Source of the DNA: Uruburuella suis
GTDB taxonomy: Bacteria > Pseudomonadota > Gammaproteobacteria > Burkholderiales > Neisseriaceae
Length of the DNA stretch: 64,000 nucleotides
Assembly (NCBI RefSeq): GCF_004341385.1
Contig: NZ_SLXE01000001.1
Span: 154,850 to 218,849, forward strand
Reading direction: 5' to 3'
The notes under the pieces were generated by a model. It was given only the letters and a program-made list of their open reading frames with translations, had not been told where the DNA came from and searched no databases. The translations under genes and the position numbers were made by a program. Below are positions 44,807-53,795 of the stretch, piece after piece; within the stretch, counting starts at the first letter, position 1; each line of letters starts with the position of its first letter.

Positions 44807-44838
44807 AAAGGCCGTCTGAACGTGTTCAGACGGCCTTT
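44807..44838. terminator. DUS-pair terminator after purA
   Basis: AAAGGCCGTCTGAA and complement flank CGTG, followed by CTT. Confidence 0.8.
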
Positions 44839-44870
44839 CTTAAATTAAAACCGGCTTAGAAAGCACCATC

Positions 44871-46730
44871 ATGGGCTCATTATTATTTACCGCATTTATT
44901 TATCTGTTTGCCGCCGTGGTGGCCGTGCCTTTGTCGAAACGTTTGGGTTTGGGCTCGGTGCTCGGCTATTTGCTGGCGGGCATGATTATCGGCCCCGCGC
45001 TGGGGTTGGTGGGGCGTGAAACGCAGGAAATCCAGCATGTGGCCGAATTCGGCGTGGTGATGATGCTGTTTTTGGTCGGGCTCGAGCTCGCGCCGGGCAT
45101 GCTTTGGCGCTTGCGCAACAAGCTTTTGGGGCTCGGCGGCCTGCAAGTGGGCGCCACGGTGGCGGTGATTGCGCTGGCGGCGATGGCGCTGGGGCAGCCT
45201 TGGCAGGTGGCCGTGGCAGCGGGCTGCATATTGGCGCTTTCCTCTACCGCGATTGTGTTGCAAACCTTGGGCGAAAAAAACCTGCTCGGCAGCCCCGGCG
45301 GGCAGGCAAGCTTTTCGGTGTTGCTGTTTCAAGATATTGCCGCCATTCCGATGCTGGCGCTTTTGCCGCTCCTGGCCATGCCGGAATTGCTCGGACAGGC
45401 GCATGGCGCAAGCGGGCATGACGAAGCGAATTTGCTCACCGGCATGAATGATTATCTGAAAGCGGTGGTGACGCTGGGCGTGATTGCGGCGATTGTGGTG
45501 GGTGGCCATTTTTTATCGCGGCCGGTGTTCCGCTTTATCGCCGCTTCGCGTATGCGTGAAGTGTTTACCGCATCTGCGCTCACCTTGGTGGTGGGCATTG
45601 CCGCGCTGATGACGGCCATCGGCCTCTCGCCGGCGCTGGGCGCATTTATCGCCGGCGTGGTGCTGGCCAACAGTGAATACCGGCATGAGTTGGAAAGCAA
45701 TATCGAGCCTTTTAAAGGTTTGCTGCTGGGTTTGTTTTTTATCACAGTGGGTGCCGGCATCAATTTCAACCTGCTGTTTGATGAATTCGGCATCATCTTG
45801 GGGCTCACGTTGGCCATGATGTTGCTGAAAATTGCGGTGCTGCTGATTTTGGGGCGGATTTTCAAGCTGCGCGGGCCGGACAATCAATTGTTTGCATTGA
45901 GCTTGGCGCAAGCCGGTGAATTTGGTTTTGTGTTGTTGGCCTTGGTGGTGCAAAGCGCGGTGATGCCGGCGGCCACCGCAGAGCGCGTGCTGCTGATTGT
46001 GGCTTTGTCGATGGTGCTCACGCCTTTATTGTTTATTGTTTACGATAAAATTCTGGCACCGCGTGCTTATCGGGGCGGACAGCGGCAACATGATGAAATC
46101 AACGAGCAAAACCCGGTGATTATCTGCGGACACGGCCGCTTCGGCCAAATGGTTAACAGCCTGCTGATTTCCTGCGGCTATCCGACCACGGTGATTGATT
46201 ATGATGCAGACACCGTGGACGGCATGTCGCGCTACGGCATCAAAACTTATTTCGGCGATGCCAGCCGCCCCGAGCTGTTGGAAACGGCTGGCATCAATAA
46301 GGCGCGCTTGCTGGTGGTGGCCATCGATAACCGTGAGCAGGCTTTGCAGATTGTGGAGCATGTGCACCGCATCCGCCCCGACTTGCCGATAGTGGCACGC
46401 GCTTACGACCGCCTGCACACTTATGCCCTGCACCATGCCGGCGCGCAAATGATTGTGCGTGAAACCTTTGATGCCGCCGTGCGCAGCGGCCGCGAGGCCT
46501 TGCAATTTCTAGGGGTGGACAAAGCGCTGGCTGAAAAATTGAGCACGTTTTACTACCACCGCGACCGCCACAGCGTGCGCCGGATGGCCGAAGCTTACGA
46601 CCCGGAAGCGCCGCGCTTCGGCAACACGAAAATGGCCAATATCGCCCGTGCGGTGGATGCGGAAACGGCCGAGATGATGCAGGCGCTGCTGCGGGGCGAA
46701 GAAGTGGATTGGCCGGCACAAGAACAATAA
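44871..46730 (+). CDS. CPA2-family potassium/proton antiporter (KefB/KefC-like)
   Basis: The product has 619 residues: about 12 membrane helices (residues 1-390) with VVMMLFLVGLELAPGMLW, STAIVLQTLGEKNL and FQDIAAIPMLA, then a cytoplasmic TrkA-N/RCK domain from about residue 415 (PVIICGHGRFGQMVNSLL). The domain order and the Q-D pair in the sixth helix are those of KefB/KefC, which release potassium when glutathione adducts bind. Whether this one is glutathione-gated is not shown. No KefF/KefG ancillary gene is adjacent. Confidence 0.9.
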   Translation: MGSLLFTAFIYLFAAVVAVPLSKRLGLGSVLGYLLAGMIIGPALGLVGRETQEIQHVAEFGVVMMLFLVGLELAPGMLWRLRNKLLGLGGLQVGATVAVIALAAMALGQPWQVAVAAGCILALSSTAIVLQTLGEKNLLGSPGGQASFSVLLFQDIAAIPMLALLPLLAMPELLGQAHGASGHDEANLLTGMNDYLKAVVTLGVIAAIVVGGHFLSRPVFRFIAASRMREVFTASALTLVVGIAALMTAIGLSPALGAFIAGVVLANSEYRHELESNIEPFKGLLLGLFFITVGAGINFNLLFDEFGIILGLTLAMMLLKIAVLLILGRIFKLRGPDNQLFALSLAQAGEFGFVLLALVVQSAVMPAATAERVLLIVALSMVLTPLLFIVYDKILAPRAYRGGQRQHDEINEQNPVIICGHGRFGQMVNSLLISCGYPTTVIDYDADTVDGMSRYGIKTYFGDASRPELLETAGINKARLLVVAIDNREQALQIVEHVHRIRPDLPIVARAYDRLHTYALHHAGAQMIVRETFDAAVRSGREALQFLGVDKALAEKLSTFYYHRDRHSVRRMAEAYDPEAPRFGNTKMANIARAVDAETAEMMQALLRGEEVDWPAQEQ

Positions 46731-46798
46731 AACGGCCGCACAAATCAGCCGCCGCCGGCAAGGCTTGTCATATTGTTTTCAATTTAATCATAGGAAAA

Positions 46799-46828
46799 AG
46801 GCCGTCTGAAAGGTTTTCAGACGGCCTT
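46799..46828. terminator. DUS-pair terminator after the antiporter gene
   Basis: AAGGCCGTCTGAAA and complement flank GGT. Confidence 0.8.
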
Positions 46829-46882
46829 GTCAATTTAACTGTTCAATCCAACTCATATCGTTAAAACATAACTTAACCTACC

Positions 46883-46911
46883 TTGACTGAATCTGATGTT
46901 TCCTGTTAAAT
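46883..46911 (+). promoter_or_regulatory. Candidate promoter for putP
   Basis: TTGACT and TTAAAT are 17 bases apart with a TG just before the -10, some 65 bases before the putP ATG. Confidence 0.45.
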
Positions 46912-46976
46912 GCTTTCACCAATGCAGCACATAAGCGCTGCATATCCCCCACATATCAAGAAATCAGAGGTCTTTT

Positions 46977-48470
46977 ATGGGAAACTTCAACCCGATGTAT
47001 GTCACTTTCGGGATTTACCTGATTGCCGTGCTGCTAATCGGCTTGGCGGCTTATTTTTCCACCCGCAGTTTTGACGATTATATTCTCGGCGGCCGCAGCC
47101 TCGGCAGCTTTGTTACCGCCATGTCGGCGGGCGCTTCCGATATGTCGGGCTGGCTTTTGATGGGCTTGCCCGGCGCGATTTACGTGGCCGGCCTCTCCGA
47201 AGCCTGGATTGCCATCGGCCTGACCATAGGCGCTTATTTCAACTGGCGCTTGGTGGCCGGCCGATTGCGTGTGCACACGGAATACAACAACAATGCGCTC
47301 ACCTTGCCCGATTATTTTTTCAACCGCTTTGGCGCAAAAAACAAGGTGATGAAAGTGATTTCAGCCGCCATTATCTTGTTTTTCTTCACCATTTATTGCT
47401 CATCGGGCATTGTGGCCGGCGCGCGCCTGTTTCAAAGCCTGTTTGACATCGGCTACACCGAAGCCATGTGGCTGGGTGCCGGTGCCACCATTGCCTACAC
47501 CTTTATCGGCGGCTTTCTGGCCGTAAGCTGGACCGACACCATTCAAGCTACCCTGATGATTTTTGCGCTGATTCTCACGCCGATTATGGTGTATTTGGCG
47601 CTGGGCGGCGCCGATGAAATGAGCGCCGCCATTCAAAGCGTGGCCGCCACCACCGGCAAAGAATACGGCAGCCTGATTGCCGGCACCACGCTGATGGGCA
47701 TTATTTCCACCGCTGCTTGGGGCTTGGGCTATTTCGGCCAACCGCATATTTTGGCGCGCTTTATGGCGGCCGAAAATGTGAAATCCTTGGTGAAAGCCCG
47801 CCGCATCGGCATGACCTGGATGATTTTGTGCCTCACCGGTGCATGTGCCGTGGGCTATTTCGGCATTGCCTATTTCGGCAACCATCCCGACCAAGTGAGC
47901 GCTTTGGGCGGCAACAACGAGCGCATTTTTATCGCGCTGACCACTTTGCTGTTTAACCCGTGGATTGCCGGCGTGATTTTGAGCGCTATTTTGGCGGCGG
48001 TAATGTCCACCCTTTCCTGCCAATTGCTGGTTTGCTCCAGCGCCATCACCGAAGATTTCTACAAAGGCTTTCTGCGCCCCAATGCCGCCCAACAGGAATT
48101 GGTGTGGATCGGCCGCTTAATGGTGCTGGCCGTGGCGGTGATTGCCATTATTATTGCGGCCGACCCGGAAAGCAAAGTGCTGGGCTTGGTGTCGTATGCC
48201 TGGGCAGGATTTGGCGCGGCATTCGGGCCGGTGGTGATTTTATCGGTGTTTTGGAAACGCATGACCGCCGCCGGCGCGCTGGCGGGCATGATTGCCGGTG
48301 CTGTAACCGTGGTGGCCTGGAAAGCCACCGGCAGCAGCCTTTATGAAATCGTGCCGGGCTTCATCGCCTGCACCATCGCGGTGGTGGTGGTGTCGTTGTT
48401 GGACAAAGTGCCCGCCGGTGTGGTGAAAAATTTTGAAGAAGCTGATAAAACGTATCAAGCGGCAAAATAA
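46977..48470 (+). CDS. putP: Sodium/proline symporter
   Basis: The product has 497 residues, a sodium:solute symporter (SSSF) with 13 expected helices. Seen: DDYILGGRSLGSFVTAMSAGASDMSGW, the sodium and substrate signature of PutP, TLPDYFFNRF and GYFGQPHILARFMA. It imports proline for nutrition or osmoprotection. An AGAGG ribosome site precedes the start. putA is not in the window. Downstream is a 700-base repeat-rich gap. Confidence 0.96.
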   Translation: MGNFNPMYVTFGIYLIAVLLIGLAAYFSTRSFDDYILGGRSLGSFVTAMSAGASDMSGWLLMGLPGAIYVAGLSEAWIAIGLTIGAYFNWRLVAGRLRVHTEYNNNALTLPDYFFNRFGAKNKVMKVISAAIILFFFTIYCSSGIVAGARLFQSLFDIGYTEAMWLGAGATIAYTFIGGFLAVSWTDTIQATLMIFALILTPIMVYLALGGADEMSAAIQSVAATTGKEYGSLIAGTTLMGIISTAAWGLGYFGQPHILARFMAAENVKSLVKARRIGMTWMILCLTGACAVGYFGIAYFGNHPDQVSALGGNNERIFIALTTLLFNPWIAGVILSAILAAVMSTLSCQLLVCSSAITEDFYKGFLRPNAAQQELVWIGRLMVLAVAVIAIIIAADPESKVLGLVSYAWAGFGAAFGPVVILSVFWKRMTAAGALAGMIAGAVTVVAWKATGSSLYEIVPGFIACTIAVVVVSLLDKVPAGVVKNFEEADKTYQAAK

Positions 48471-48483
48471 GTGCATCAAGCTT

Positions 48484-48551
48484 TAGGGTCTGTTCACAAT
48501 TCATCCGTGCGCTCAAAATCTTACGCACGGATGAAATGTGAACAGACCCTA
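48484..48551. repeat. TAGGGTCTGTTCACA-family MITE, minimal 68-bp copy
   Basis: Almost the whole element is palindromic: TAGGGTCTGTTCACAATTCA and onward pairs with the right half, including CATCCGTGCG against CGCACGGATG. The interior of the 163-bp form is deleted. It starts 14 bases after putP. Confidence 0.8.
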
Positions 48552-48552
48552 G

Positions 48553-48602
48553 CACAATGCTCGAGGCCGTCTGAAACGTTTCAGACGGCCTCGAGCATTG
48601 TG
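48553..48602. terminator. DUS-pair terminator with 24-bp perfect arms
   Basis: From CACAATGCTCGAGGCC to its exact complement with a CG loop, the likely end of the putP transcript. Confidence 0.88.
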
Positions 48603-48641
48603 GAATAAAGAATAAAACGATACAGGGCACCATAGTCATGC

Positions 48642-48675
48642 GTACGATTACGCCGCTTGTGGCGGCTAATCGTAC
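48642..48675. repeat. GTACGATTA hairpin
   Basis: GTACGATTA and TAATCGTAC flank a CGCCGC/GGCGGC inner stem with TTGT loop. Function not known; no T run follows. Confidence 0.55.
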
Positions 48676-48806
48676 CTACAGTTGTCTGCCAATAGTTGGA
48701 AATGAGCAAGCACAGTCTGCCTGTAAAGTGCATAGTGAAATGCAAGAAAAGTTATACAAACTGCATTCTGCAACGGCGTAGGTTGGGTTAATTAACCCAA
48801 CGTTTC

Positions 48807-48910
48807 ATACCAATTCAAAAAAGTAAGCTAACAAGGCGGCGAGCCGCAGACAGTACAACTAGTACGGCAAGGCGAGACAACGAAGTTAGGTTATTTTTTT
48901 GGATTGGTAT
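48807..48910. repeat. ATACC-family short MITE, first of a tandem pair
   Basis: The 104-bp element has ends ATACCAATTCAAAAAA and complement TTTTTTTGGATTGGTAT. The interior GACAGTACAACTAGTACGGC then AAGGCGAG is the Correia-type core. Confidence 0.8.
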
Positions 48911-48911
48911 C

Positions 48912-49014
48912 ATACCCATTCAAAAAAGTAAACTAACAAGGCGGAAGCCTACGACAGTACAGATAGTACGGCAAGGCGAGGTAACGAAGTTAGGTTATTT
49001 TTTTGGATTGGTAT
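48912..49014. repeat. ATACC-family short MITE, second of a tandem pair
   Basis: The 103-bp element lies one base after the first, in the same orientation, differing at a few positions (GATAGTACGG, GAGGTAACG). Ends ATACCCATTC and GGATTGGTAT. Confidence 0.8.
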
Positions 49015-49135
49015 CAGACGGCCTGTGGGTTTGTTGGGTTTACAAGCCAACCTACCCGCTGCTTTTATTTTATTTTGCAAGGTTATTCTTTTGAATTGGT
49101 ATAAGCTTGCTTTTGAATGGGTATGAATACGAAAA

Positions 49136-49161
49136 GGCCGTCTGAAAAGTTTCAGACGGCC
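49136..49161. terminator. DUS-pair terminator after leuD
   Basis: GGCCGTCTGAAA and complement flank a two-base loop just past the leuD stop on the minus strand. Confidence 0.75.
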
Positions 49162-49184
49162 AAAACTTATTAACAAGGCAAATA

Positions 49185-49829
49185 TCAAACTTGGTTAAAC
49201 AGCCACGGCTGCGCCTGCTTGCGCTTGTCTTCAAAAGCTTTGATTTCATCGGCATGCTGCAAGGTGAGGCCGATTTCATCAAGGCCGTTTAAAAGGCAGT
49301 GTTTGCGGTGCTCGGTGATGTCGAATGCAAACGATTGGCCGTCGGGCGTGGTAACAGTTTGCGCGGCCAAATCGATATCGAGTGCATAGCCTTCTTCGGC
49401 TTCGGTTTCTTGAAACAATTGGTCGACCACTGTTTCATCCAACACAATGGGCAGCAAGCCGTTTTTATAGCAGTTGTTGAAGAAAATATCGGCAAATGAG
49501 GGAGCGATTACGGCGCGGAAGCCGTAGTCGTCAAGCGCCCACGGGGCGTGCTCGCGGCTGGAGCCGCAGCCGAAATTTTTGCGGGTGAGCAACACTTGCG
49601 CACCTTGATAGCGCGGCTGGTTCAGCGAAAAATCAGGGTTGAGCGGCCGCGTGCTGTTGTCCATGCCCGGCTCGCCGTGATCCAGATAGCGCCATTCGTC
49701 AAAGGCGTTGGGGCCAAAGCCGCTGCGCTTGATGGATTTGAGAAATTGTTTGGGAATAATCGCGTCGGTGTCGACATTGGCGCGGTCGAGCGGGGCAACC
49801 AGCGCGTTGATGCGGGTAAAGGCTTTCAT
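49185..49829 (-). CDS. leuD: 3-isopropylmalate dehydratase small subunit
   Basis: The product has 214 residues and forms the swivelling domain of the isopropylmalate isomerase with LeuC in leucine synthesis. Seen: ANVDTDAIIPKQFLKSIKR, NFGCGSSREHAPWALDDYGF and SFADIFFNNCYKNGLLPI, all classical LeuD/aconitase-C motifs. It lies downstream of leuC on the same strand, but about 850 bases with three small lipoprotein genes and a terminator stand between, an unusual split of leuCD. Confidence 0.97.
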   Translation of the reverse strand: MKAFTRINALVAPLDRANVDTDAIIPKQFLKSIKRSGFGPNAFDEWRYLDHGEPGMDNSTRPLNPDFSLNQPRYQGAQVLLTRKNFGCGSSREHAPWALDDYGFRAVIAPSFADIFFNNCYKNGLLPIVLDETVVDQLFQETEAEEGYALDIDLAAQTVTTPDGQSFAFDITEHRKHCLLNGLDEIGLTLQHADEIKAFEDKRKQAQPWLFNQV

Positions 49830-49886
49830 GCTGTGTACTCTTGATATGGCAAAAAGCGCCCGCAGCGGGCGGGCGCTTCCGGCTGA

Positions 49887-50027
49887 TTAGTTTGCGCCGT
49901 GGCGGTCGGCAGATTGCTCAAGCTTGTTGCCGGCTTTTTGAACATCTTCGCCAAAGCCTGAAACAGTGTTGCAGGCGCTCAGCAAAACGGCGGCAGCCAT
50001 GGCCAGCCATACGGTTTTTTTCAACAT
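49887..50027 (-). CDS. Entericidin-like small lipoprotein 1
   Basis: The product has 46 residues: MLKKTVWLAMAAAVLLSAC, lipobox LSAC with Cys19, then NTVSGFGEDVQKAGNKLE and a short tail. This is the EcnA/EcnB pattern: tiny outer-membrane lipoprotein with CNTxxGxGxDV. AAAGGAGC precedes the ATG. Entericidins in E. coli were proposed as a toxin/antidote pair in stationary phase, and in Neisseria their role is not established to my knowledge. It lies 57 bases upstream of leuD on the same strand and may share its transcript. Confidence 0.85.
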   Translation of the reverse strand: MLKKTVWLAMAAAVLLSACNTVSGFGEDVQKAGNKLEQSADRHGAN

Positions 50028-50054
50028 AGTGCGCTCCTTTGGGTGGAAATTGAT

Positions 50055-50177
50055 TTAATCTGCTGCTTTTTCAACTTTATCGCCGACTTTCTGCACATCT
50101 TTGCCAAAGCCGGAAACGGTGTTGCAGGCGGATAACAATGTGATCGCGGTCAAGCCGATCAAGATGATTTTTTTCAT
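50055..50177 (-). CDS. Entericidin-like small lipoprotein 2
   Basis: The product has 40 residues: MKKIILIGLTAITLLSAC with Cys18, then NTVSGFGKDVQKVGDKVE. It is very close to lipoprotein 1 but lacks its extended tail, and lies 27 bases upstream of it. AAGGAGC lies before the ATG. The pair looks like a recent duplication. Too short for most gene callers. Confidence 0.85.
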   Translation of the reverse strand: MKKIILIGLTAITLLSACNTVSGFGKDVQKVGDKVEKAAD

Positions 50178-50289
50178 GGCAAAATGCTCCTTAAAGAAAG
50201 ATTCAAATATACACGCCACGTTAAATCGAATGTGGTGTTTGCTATCATAGCCTTTGCGTTTTCAAATGACAACTCTATCTGTTGCTTAT

Positions 50290-50327
50290 TTCAGAAGGCC
50301 GTCTGAACATTCAGACGGCCTTCTGAA
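50290..50327. terminator. DUS-pair terminator between entericidin genes 3 and 2
   Basis: TTCAGAAGGCCGTCTGAA and its exact complement flank a two-base loop. It divides leuC plus the third lipoprotein from the other two and leuD. Confidence 0.85.
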
Positions 50328-50395
50328 GCTGCCACCCATCAAGTGTTGGACGGAGGCATATGCATGTTTTCTCGAGCAAAGGCCGAGAAACCTGC

Positions 50396-50536
50396 TTACA
50401 TATCAGATTGCACTTTGTCTGCGCTGCGGGTAACGGCAGAGCCGGCTGCGCTTACATCTTCACCGGCACCGGCAATGGTGTTGCAACCGGCCAAAAAAGA
50501 TGCGGCGGCAATGGCGATTAAAACGATTTTTTTCAT
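50396..50536 (-). CDS. Entericidin-like small lipoprotein 3
   Basis: The product has 46 residues: MKKIVLIAIAAASFLAGC with Cys18, then NTIAGAGEDVSAAGSAVTRS and a tail ending QSDM. It is more divergent from the other two. The start at 50536 is six bases from GGAG; an ATG directly before it at 50539 is closer to the ribosome site and less likely. It is 144 bases downstream of leuC on the same strand. Confidence 0.85.
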   Translation of the reverse strand: MKKIVLIAIAAASFLAGCNTIAGAGEDVSAAGSAVTRSADKVQSDM

Positions 50537-50680
50537 CATGAGCTCCTTGGGTTAAAAATAAAAGTACAACCAGCCTGTGTTAGAGGTGACTCCCTCAAAG
50601 AAGTTCAATGGAAATCGGCCTGCATTCCGCTTTTCAGACGGCCTGTGCACTTTGGGTGTGCACAACAGCCGCCGGAAAAA

Positions 50681-52090
50681 TCAAGCCAATGTGCGCACAT
50701 CGGTGAAATGGCCGGCAATGGCGGCAGCAGCAGCCATGGCGGGGCTCACCAAATGGGTGCGCCCGCCGTTGCCCTGGCGGCCTTCGAAATTGCGGTTGGA
50801 GGTGGATGCACAGCGCTCTTGCGGCTCGAGGCGGTCGGCATTCATGGCCAAACACATCGAGCAACCCGGCTCGCGCCATTCAAAACCGGCGGCGGTAAAC
50901 ACTTTGTCAAGCCCTTCTTGCTCGGCCTGCTCTTTCACCAAGCCTGAGCCGGGCACCACGAGCACGCGTTTCACATTGGCGGCTTTGCGGCGGCCTTTGG
51001 CCACGGCGGCCGCTTCGCGCAAATCTTCGATGCGGCTGTTGGTGCACGAGCCGATAAACACCACGTCTACCGCAATTTCATTTAAAGGCGTGTCGGCTTG
51101 CAAGCCCATGTATTCGAGCGCGCGCTCCATGCCGCCGCGCTTGACCGGGTCGGCTTCATGGGCGGGATTGGGCACTTGGCCGTTGATGTTAAGCACCATT
51201 TCGGGCGATGTGCCCCAAGTGACTTGCGGCTCGATATCGGCAGCGTTGAATTCAAACACTTTGTCAAACGCAGCACCTTCATCGGAAACCAAGGTGCGCC
51301 AATAGGCCACGGCTTGTGCCCAATGTTCGCCTTTGGGCGCAAACGGCTTGCCTTCCACATAATCGATGGTGGTTTGATCCACGGCCACGAGGCCTGAGCG
51401 TGCGCCCGCCTCGATGGCCATGTTGCATAAGGTCATGCGCCCTTCCATGCTCAGGCTTTGAATGGCTTCGCCGCCGAATTCGATGGCATAGCCGGTGCCG
51501 CCGGCGGTGCCGATTTGGCCGATGATATAAAGCGCCACGTCTTTGGCGGTAACACCGGCTTTCAGACGGCCATTCACTTTAATCAGCATATTTTTGGATT
51601 TTTTGGCGGTGATGCATTGGGTGGCCATGGTGTGCTCCACTTCGGAAGTGCCGATACCGTGCGCCAATGCGCCGAATGCGCCGTGGGTGGAGGTGTGGGA
51701 GTCGCCGCACACCACCGTCATGCCGGGCAATGTAGCCCCTTGCTCGGGGCCCATCACATGCACAATGCCCTGCCCTTTGTCTTTAAACGGGAAATAGGCC
51801 AAAGCACCGAATTCTTTAATGTTGTGGTCGAGGGTGTCGACTTGCAGCTTGGAAATCGGGTCTTTAATACCCTCATCCCAATGGTCGGTGGGGGTGTTGT
51901 GGTCGGCGGTGGACACCACGCTGTCGATGCGCCAAAGCGGTCGGCCGGCCAGTTTCAGGCCTTCGAAGGCCTGCGGGCTGGTGACTTCGTGCACCAAATG
52001 GCGGTCGATATAAAGCAGCACCGTGCCGTCCTCTTCTTCGCGGACGATATGGCTGCTCCAGAGTTTGTCGTAAAGGGTTTGTGCGTTCAT
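50681..52090 (-). CDS. leuC: 3-isopropylmalate dehydratase large subunit
   Basis: This [4Fe-4S] enzyme subunit has 469 residues. Seen: YIDRHLVHEVTSPQAFEGL, VVCGDSHTSTHGAFGALA, GSCTNSRIEDLREAA with one cluster cysteine and CSMCLAMN with the other two. With LeuD it isomerises 2- to 3-isopropylmalate. leuA and leuB are not in the window. A DUS core lies inside the gene near 51561. The upstream gap to the divergent thiolase (52091-52386) has one DUS and no visible leader peptide. Confidence 0.97.
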   Translation of the reverse strand: MNAQTLYDKLWSSHIVREEEDGTVLLYIDRHLVHEVTSPQAFEGLKLAGRPLWRIDSVVSTADHNTPTDHWDEGIKDPISKLQVDTLDHNIKEFGALAYFPFKDKGQGIVHVMGPEQGATLPGMTVVCGDSHTSTHGAFGALAHGIGTSEVEHTMATQCITAKKSKNMLIKVNGRLKAGVTAKDVALYIIGQIGTAGGTGYAIEFGGEAIQSLSMEGRMTLCNMAIEAGARSGLVAVDQTTIDYVEGKPFAPKGEHWAQAVAYWRTLVSDEGAAFDKVFEFNAADIEPQVTWGTSPEMVLNINGQVPNPAHEADPVKRGGMERALEYMGLQADTPLNEIAVDVVFIGSCTNSRIEDLREAAAVAKGRRKAANVKRVLVVPGSGLVKEQAEQEGLDKVFTAAGFEWREPGCSMCLAMNADRLEPQERCASTSNRNFEGRQGNGGRTHLVSPAMAAAAAIAGHFTDVRTLA

Positions 52091-52386
52091 AGTGGGCTGC
52101 TTTTTTTATCAGGGTTGGATGGGGAAACAAAGATGCATATTAGACTTTTTGGACTTTGTTGGCAATCTGTTTTACGCTTTAAAATAAACCTCTATTTATT
52201 TTAGACAATATGTCTTATTTCAGACGGCCTTTATGATGGATTGCATGCTTTCTATCAAGTGCAGATTGTGCTGAATGCCTGATTTGGTTTAATCTGTGGC
52301 TTTGTGCAACTGTCGATTATTTCGCACAACACCAACGGCCGACAAGCCCCATTCAAAAAACAAACCCAATCAGGAGCAAATTAAAG

Positions 52387-53565
52387 ATGAAACAAGTGGT
52401 CATCGTGGCGGCCAAGCGCACGCCCATCGGCAGCTTTTTAGGCAGCCTGGCCGGCGTGAGCGCGCCGCAACTGGGCGCAGTGGCCATCAAAGCACTGCTG
52501 GCCGAAACCGGCGTAGCACCCGAAGCGGTGGATGAAGTGATAATGGGCAATGTGCTCACCACCGGAGTGGGGCAAAATCCGGCGCGCCAAGCGGCGCTGG
52601 CCGCGGGCATTCCGATGGAAAAACCGGCCACCACAGTGAATGTGGTGTGCGGCTCGGGCATGAAGGCATTGCAGATGGCGGCGCAGGCAATTATGTGCGG
52701 CGATGCGGAAATCGTGGTGGCCGGCGGTCAGGAATCGATGTCGCAAAGCCCGCATTTCATGCATATGCGCGGCGGCCTGAAAATGGGCGACGGCAAGCTG
52801 GTCGACAGCATGGTTTCAGACGGCCTCACCGATGCTTATCATCATTACCACATGGGCATCACCGCCGAAAACATCGTGGAAAAGATCGGCATCAGCCGCG
52901 AAGCGCAAGACGCATTGGCGCTTGCTTCGCAGCAAAAAGCGGCCGCCGCGCGCGCCGAGGGGCGGTTTGACGCAGAAATCGCACCCGTGAGCGTGCCGCA
53001 GCGCAAGGGCGGGCCTCTGAGCATCACGCAAGATGAATACATCAAAGCCGATGCGAGCGCCGAAGCCTTGGCCAAGCTGCGCCCCGCTTTCAAAACCGAC
53101 GGCACGGTTACTGCCGGCAATGCTTCCGGCATTAACGATGGCGCAGCGGCATTGCTGCTGATGTCGGCCGAAAAAGCCGCCGAGCTGGGCTTGCCGCCTT
53201 TGGCTGCGGTTAGCGGCTACGCTGCCGCCGGCGTGGCACCGGAAATCATGGGGCTGGGGCCGGTTGAAGCGGTGCGCGCGGCTTTGGGCAAAGCCGGCTG
53301 GCAATTGGCCGATGTGGATTTAATCGAAGGCAACGAAGCTTTTGCCGCCCAAGCGCTGGGCGTGGCCGAAACACTCAGGTTTGACATGGCAAAAGTGAAT
53401 GTCAACGGCGGCGCGATTGCATTGGGTCACCCCATCGGCGCATCAGGCTGCCGCATTGTGGTGACATTGCTGCACGAAATGCAGCGGCGCGGCGCCCACA
53501 AAGGCTTGGCCACGCTTTGTGTGGGCGGCGGCATGGGGCTGGCATTGGCGCTTGAGCGGGTGTAA
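52387..53565 (+). CDS. atoB: Acetyl-CoA acetyltransferase (thiolase)
   Basis: The product has 392 residues. Seen: the nucleophile Cys in NVVCGSGMKALQ near residue 88, NEAFAAQ, GGAIALGHPIGASG and the second cysteine in LCVGGGMGLA, complete for a biosynthetic or degradative thiolase. It joins two acetyl-CoA to acetoacetyl-CoA or the reverse. Ribosome site CAGGAGCAAA precedes the ATG. No PHB or fatty-acid genes adjoin it, so the pathway is open; phaA would be an equal name. A DUS core lies inside near 52815. Confidence 0.93.
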   Translation: MKQVVIVAAKRTPIGSFLGSLAGVSAPQLGAVAIKALLAETGVAPEAVDEVIMGNVLTTGVGQNPARQAALAAGIPMEKPATTVNVVCGSGMKALQMAAQAIMCGDAEIVVAGGQESMSQSPHFMHMRGGLKMGDGKLVDSMVSDGLTDAYHHYHMGITAENIVEKIGISREAQDALALASQQKAAAARAEGRFDAEIAPVSVPQRKGGPLSITQDEYIKADASAEALAKLRPAFKTDGTVTAGNASGINDGAAALLLMSAEKAAELGLPPLAAVSGYAAAGVAPEIMGLGPVEAVRAALGKAGWQLADVDLIEGNEAFAAQALGVAETLRFDMAKVNVNGGAIALGHPIGASGCRIVVTLLHEMQRRGAHKGLATLCVGGGMGLALALERV

Positions 53566-53795
53566 AACACAGTTTATTTGACAAGCTCCGGCTGCGTTTT
53601 TTTTCAGACGGCCTCCACAAAATATGAGCGCGCTGCATTTGCATCGCGCTTATTTTTATGTGCGGCTGCTTTAACCATAAAACGGCTATCGCCGCAGTTT
53701 GCTTGTTGTGAAGATTGATTTATGGCCCGATAAGTCTTAAAAAGAGTTATGATAGGCGCTCACATTAATAAACATCTTTTCAGGCCGTCTGAAAC

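Larger units (their letters stand above)
48731..49060. repeat. Correia-like element interrupted by two other MITEs
   Basis: The left end CATAGTGAAATGCAAGAAAA and the flanking halves GTAGGTTGGGTT...CCAACGTTTC and CAGACGGCCTGTGGG...CCAACCTACCCG match, in reverse orientation, the element at 18300-18449. Two ATACC-family copies split it after CGTTTC. Its right terminus is lost; at 49061-49102 the right end of a long ATACC element follows, then another ATACC end to about 49124. Confidence 0.65.

Noticed and set aside
53566..53795. Leader peptide or attenuator before trpE
   Set aside because: No short frame with tandem Trp codons and no alternative hairpins seen; the same holds before ilvA and leuC.
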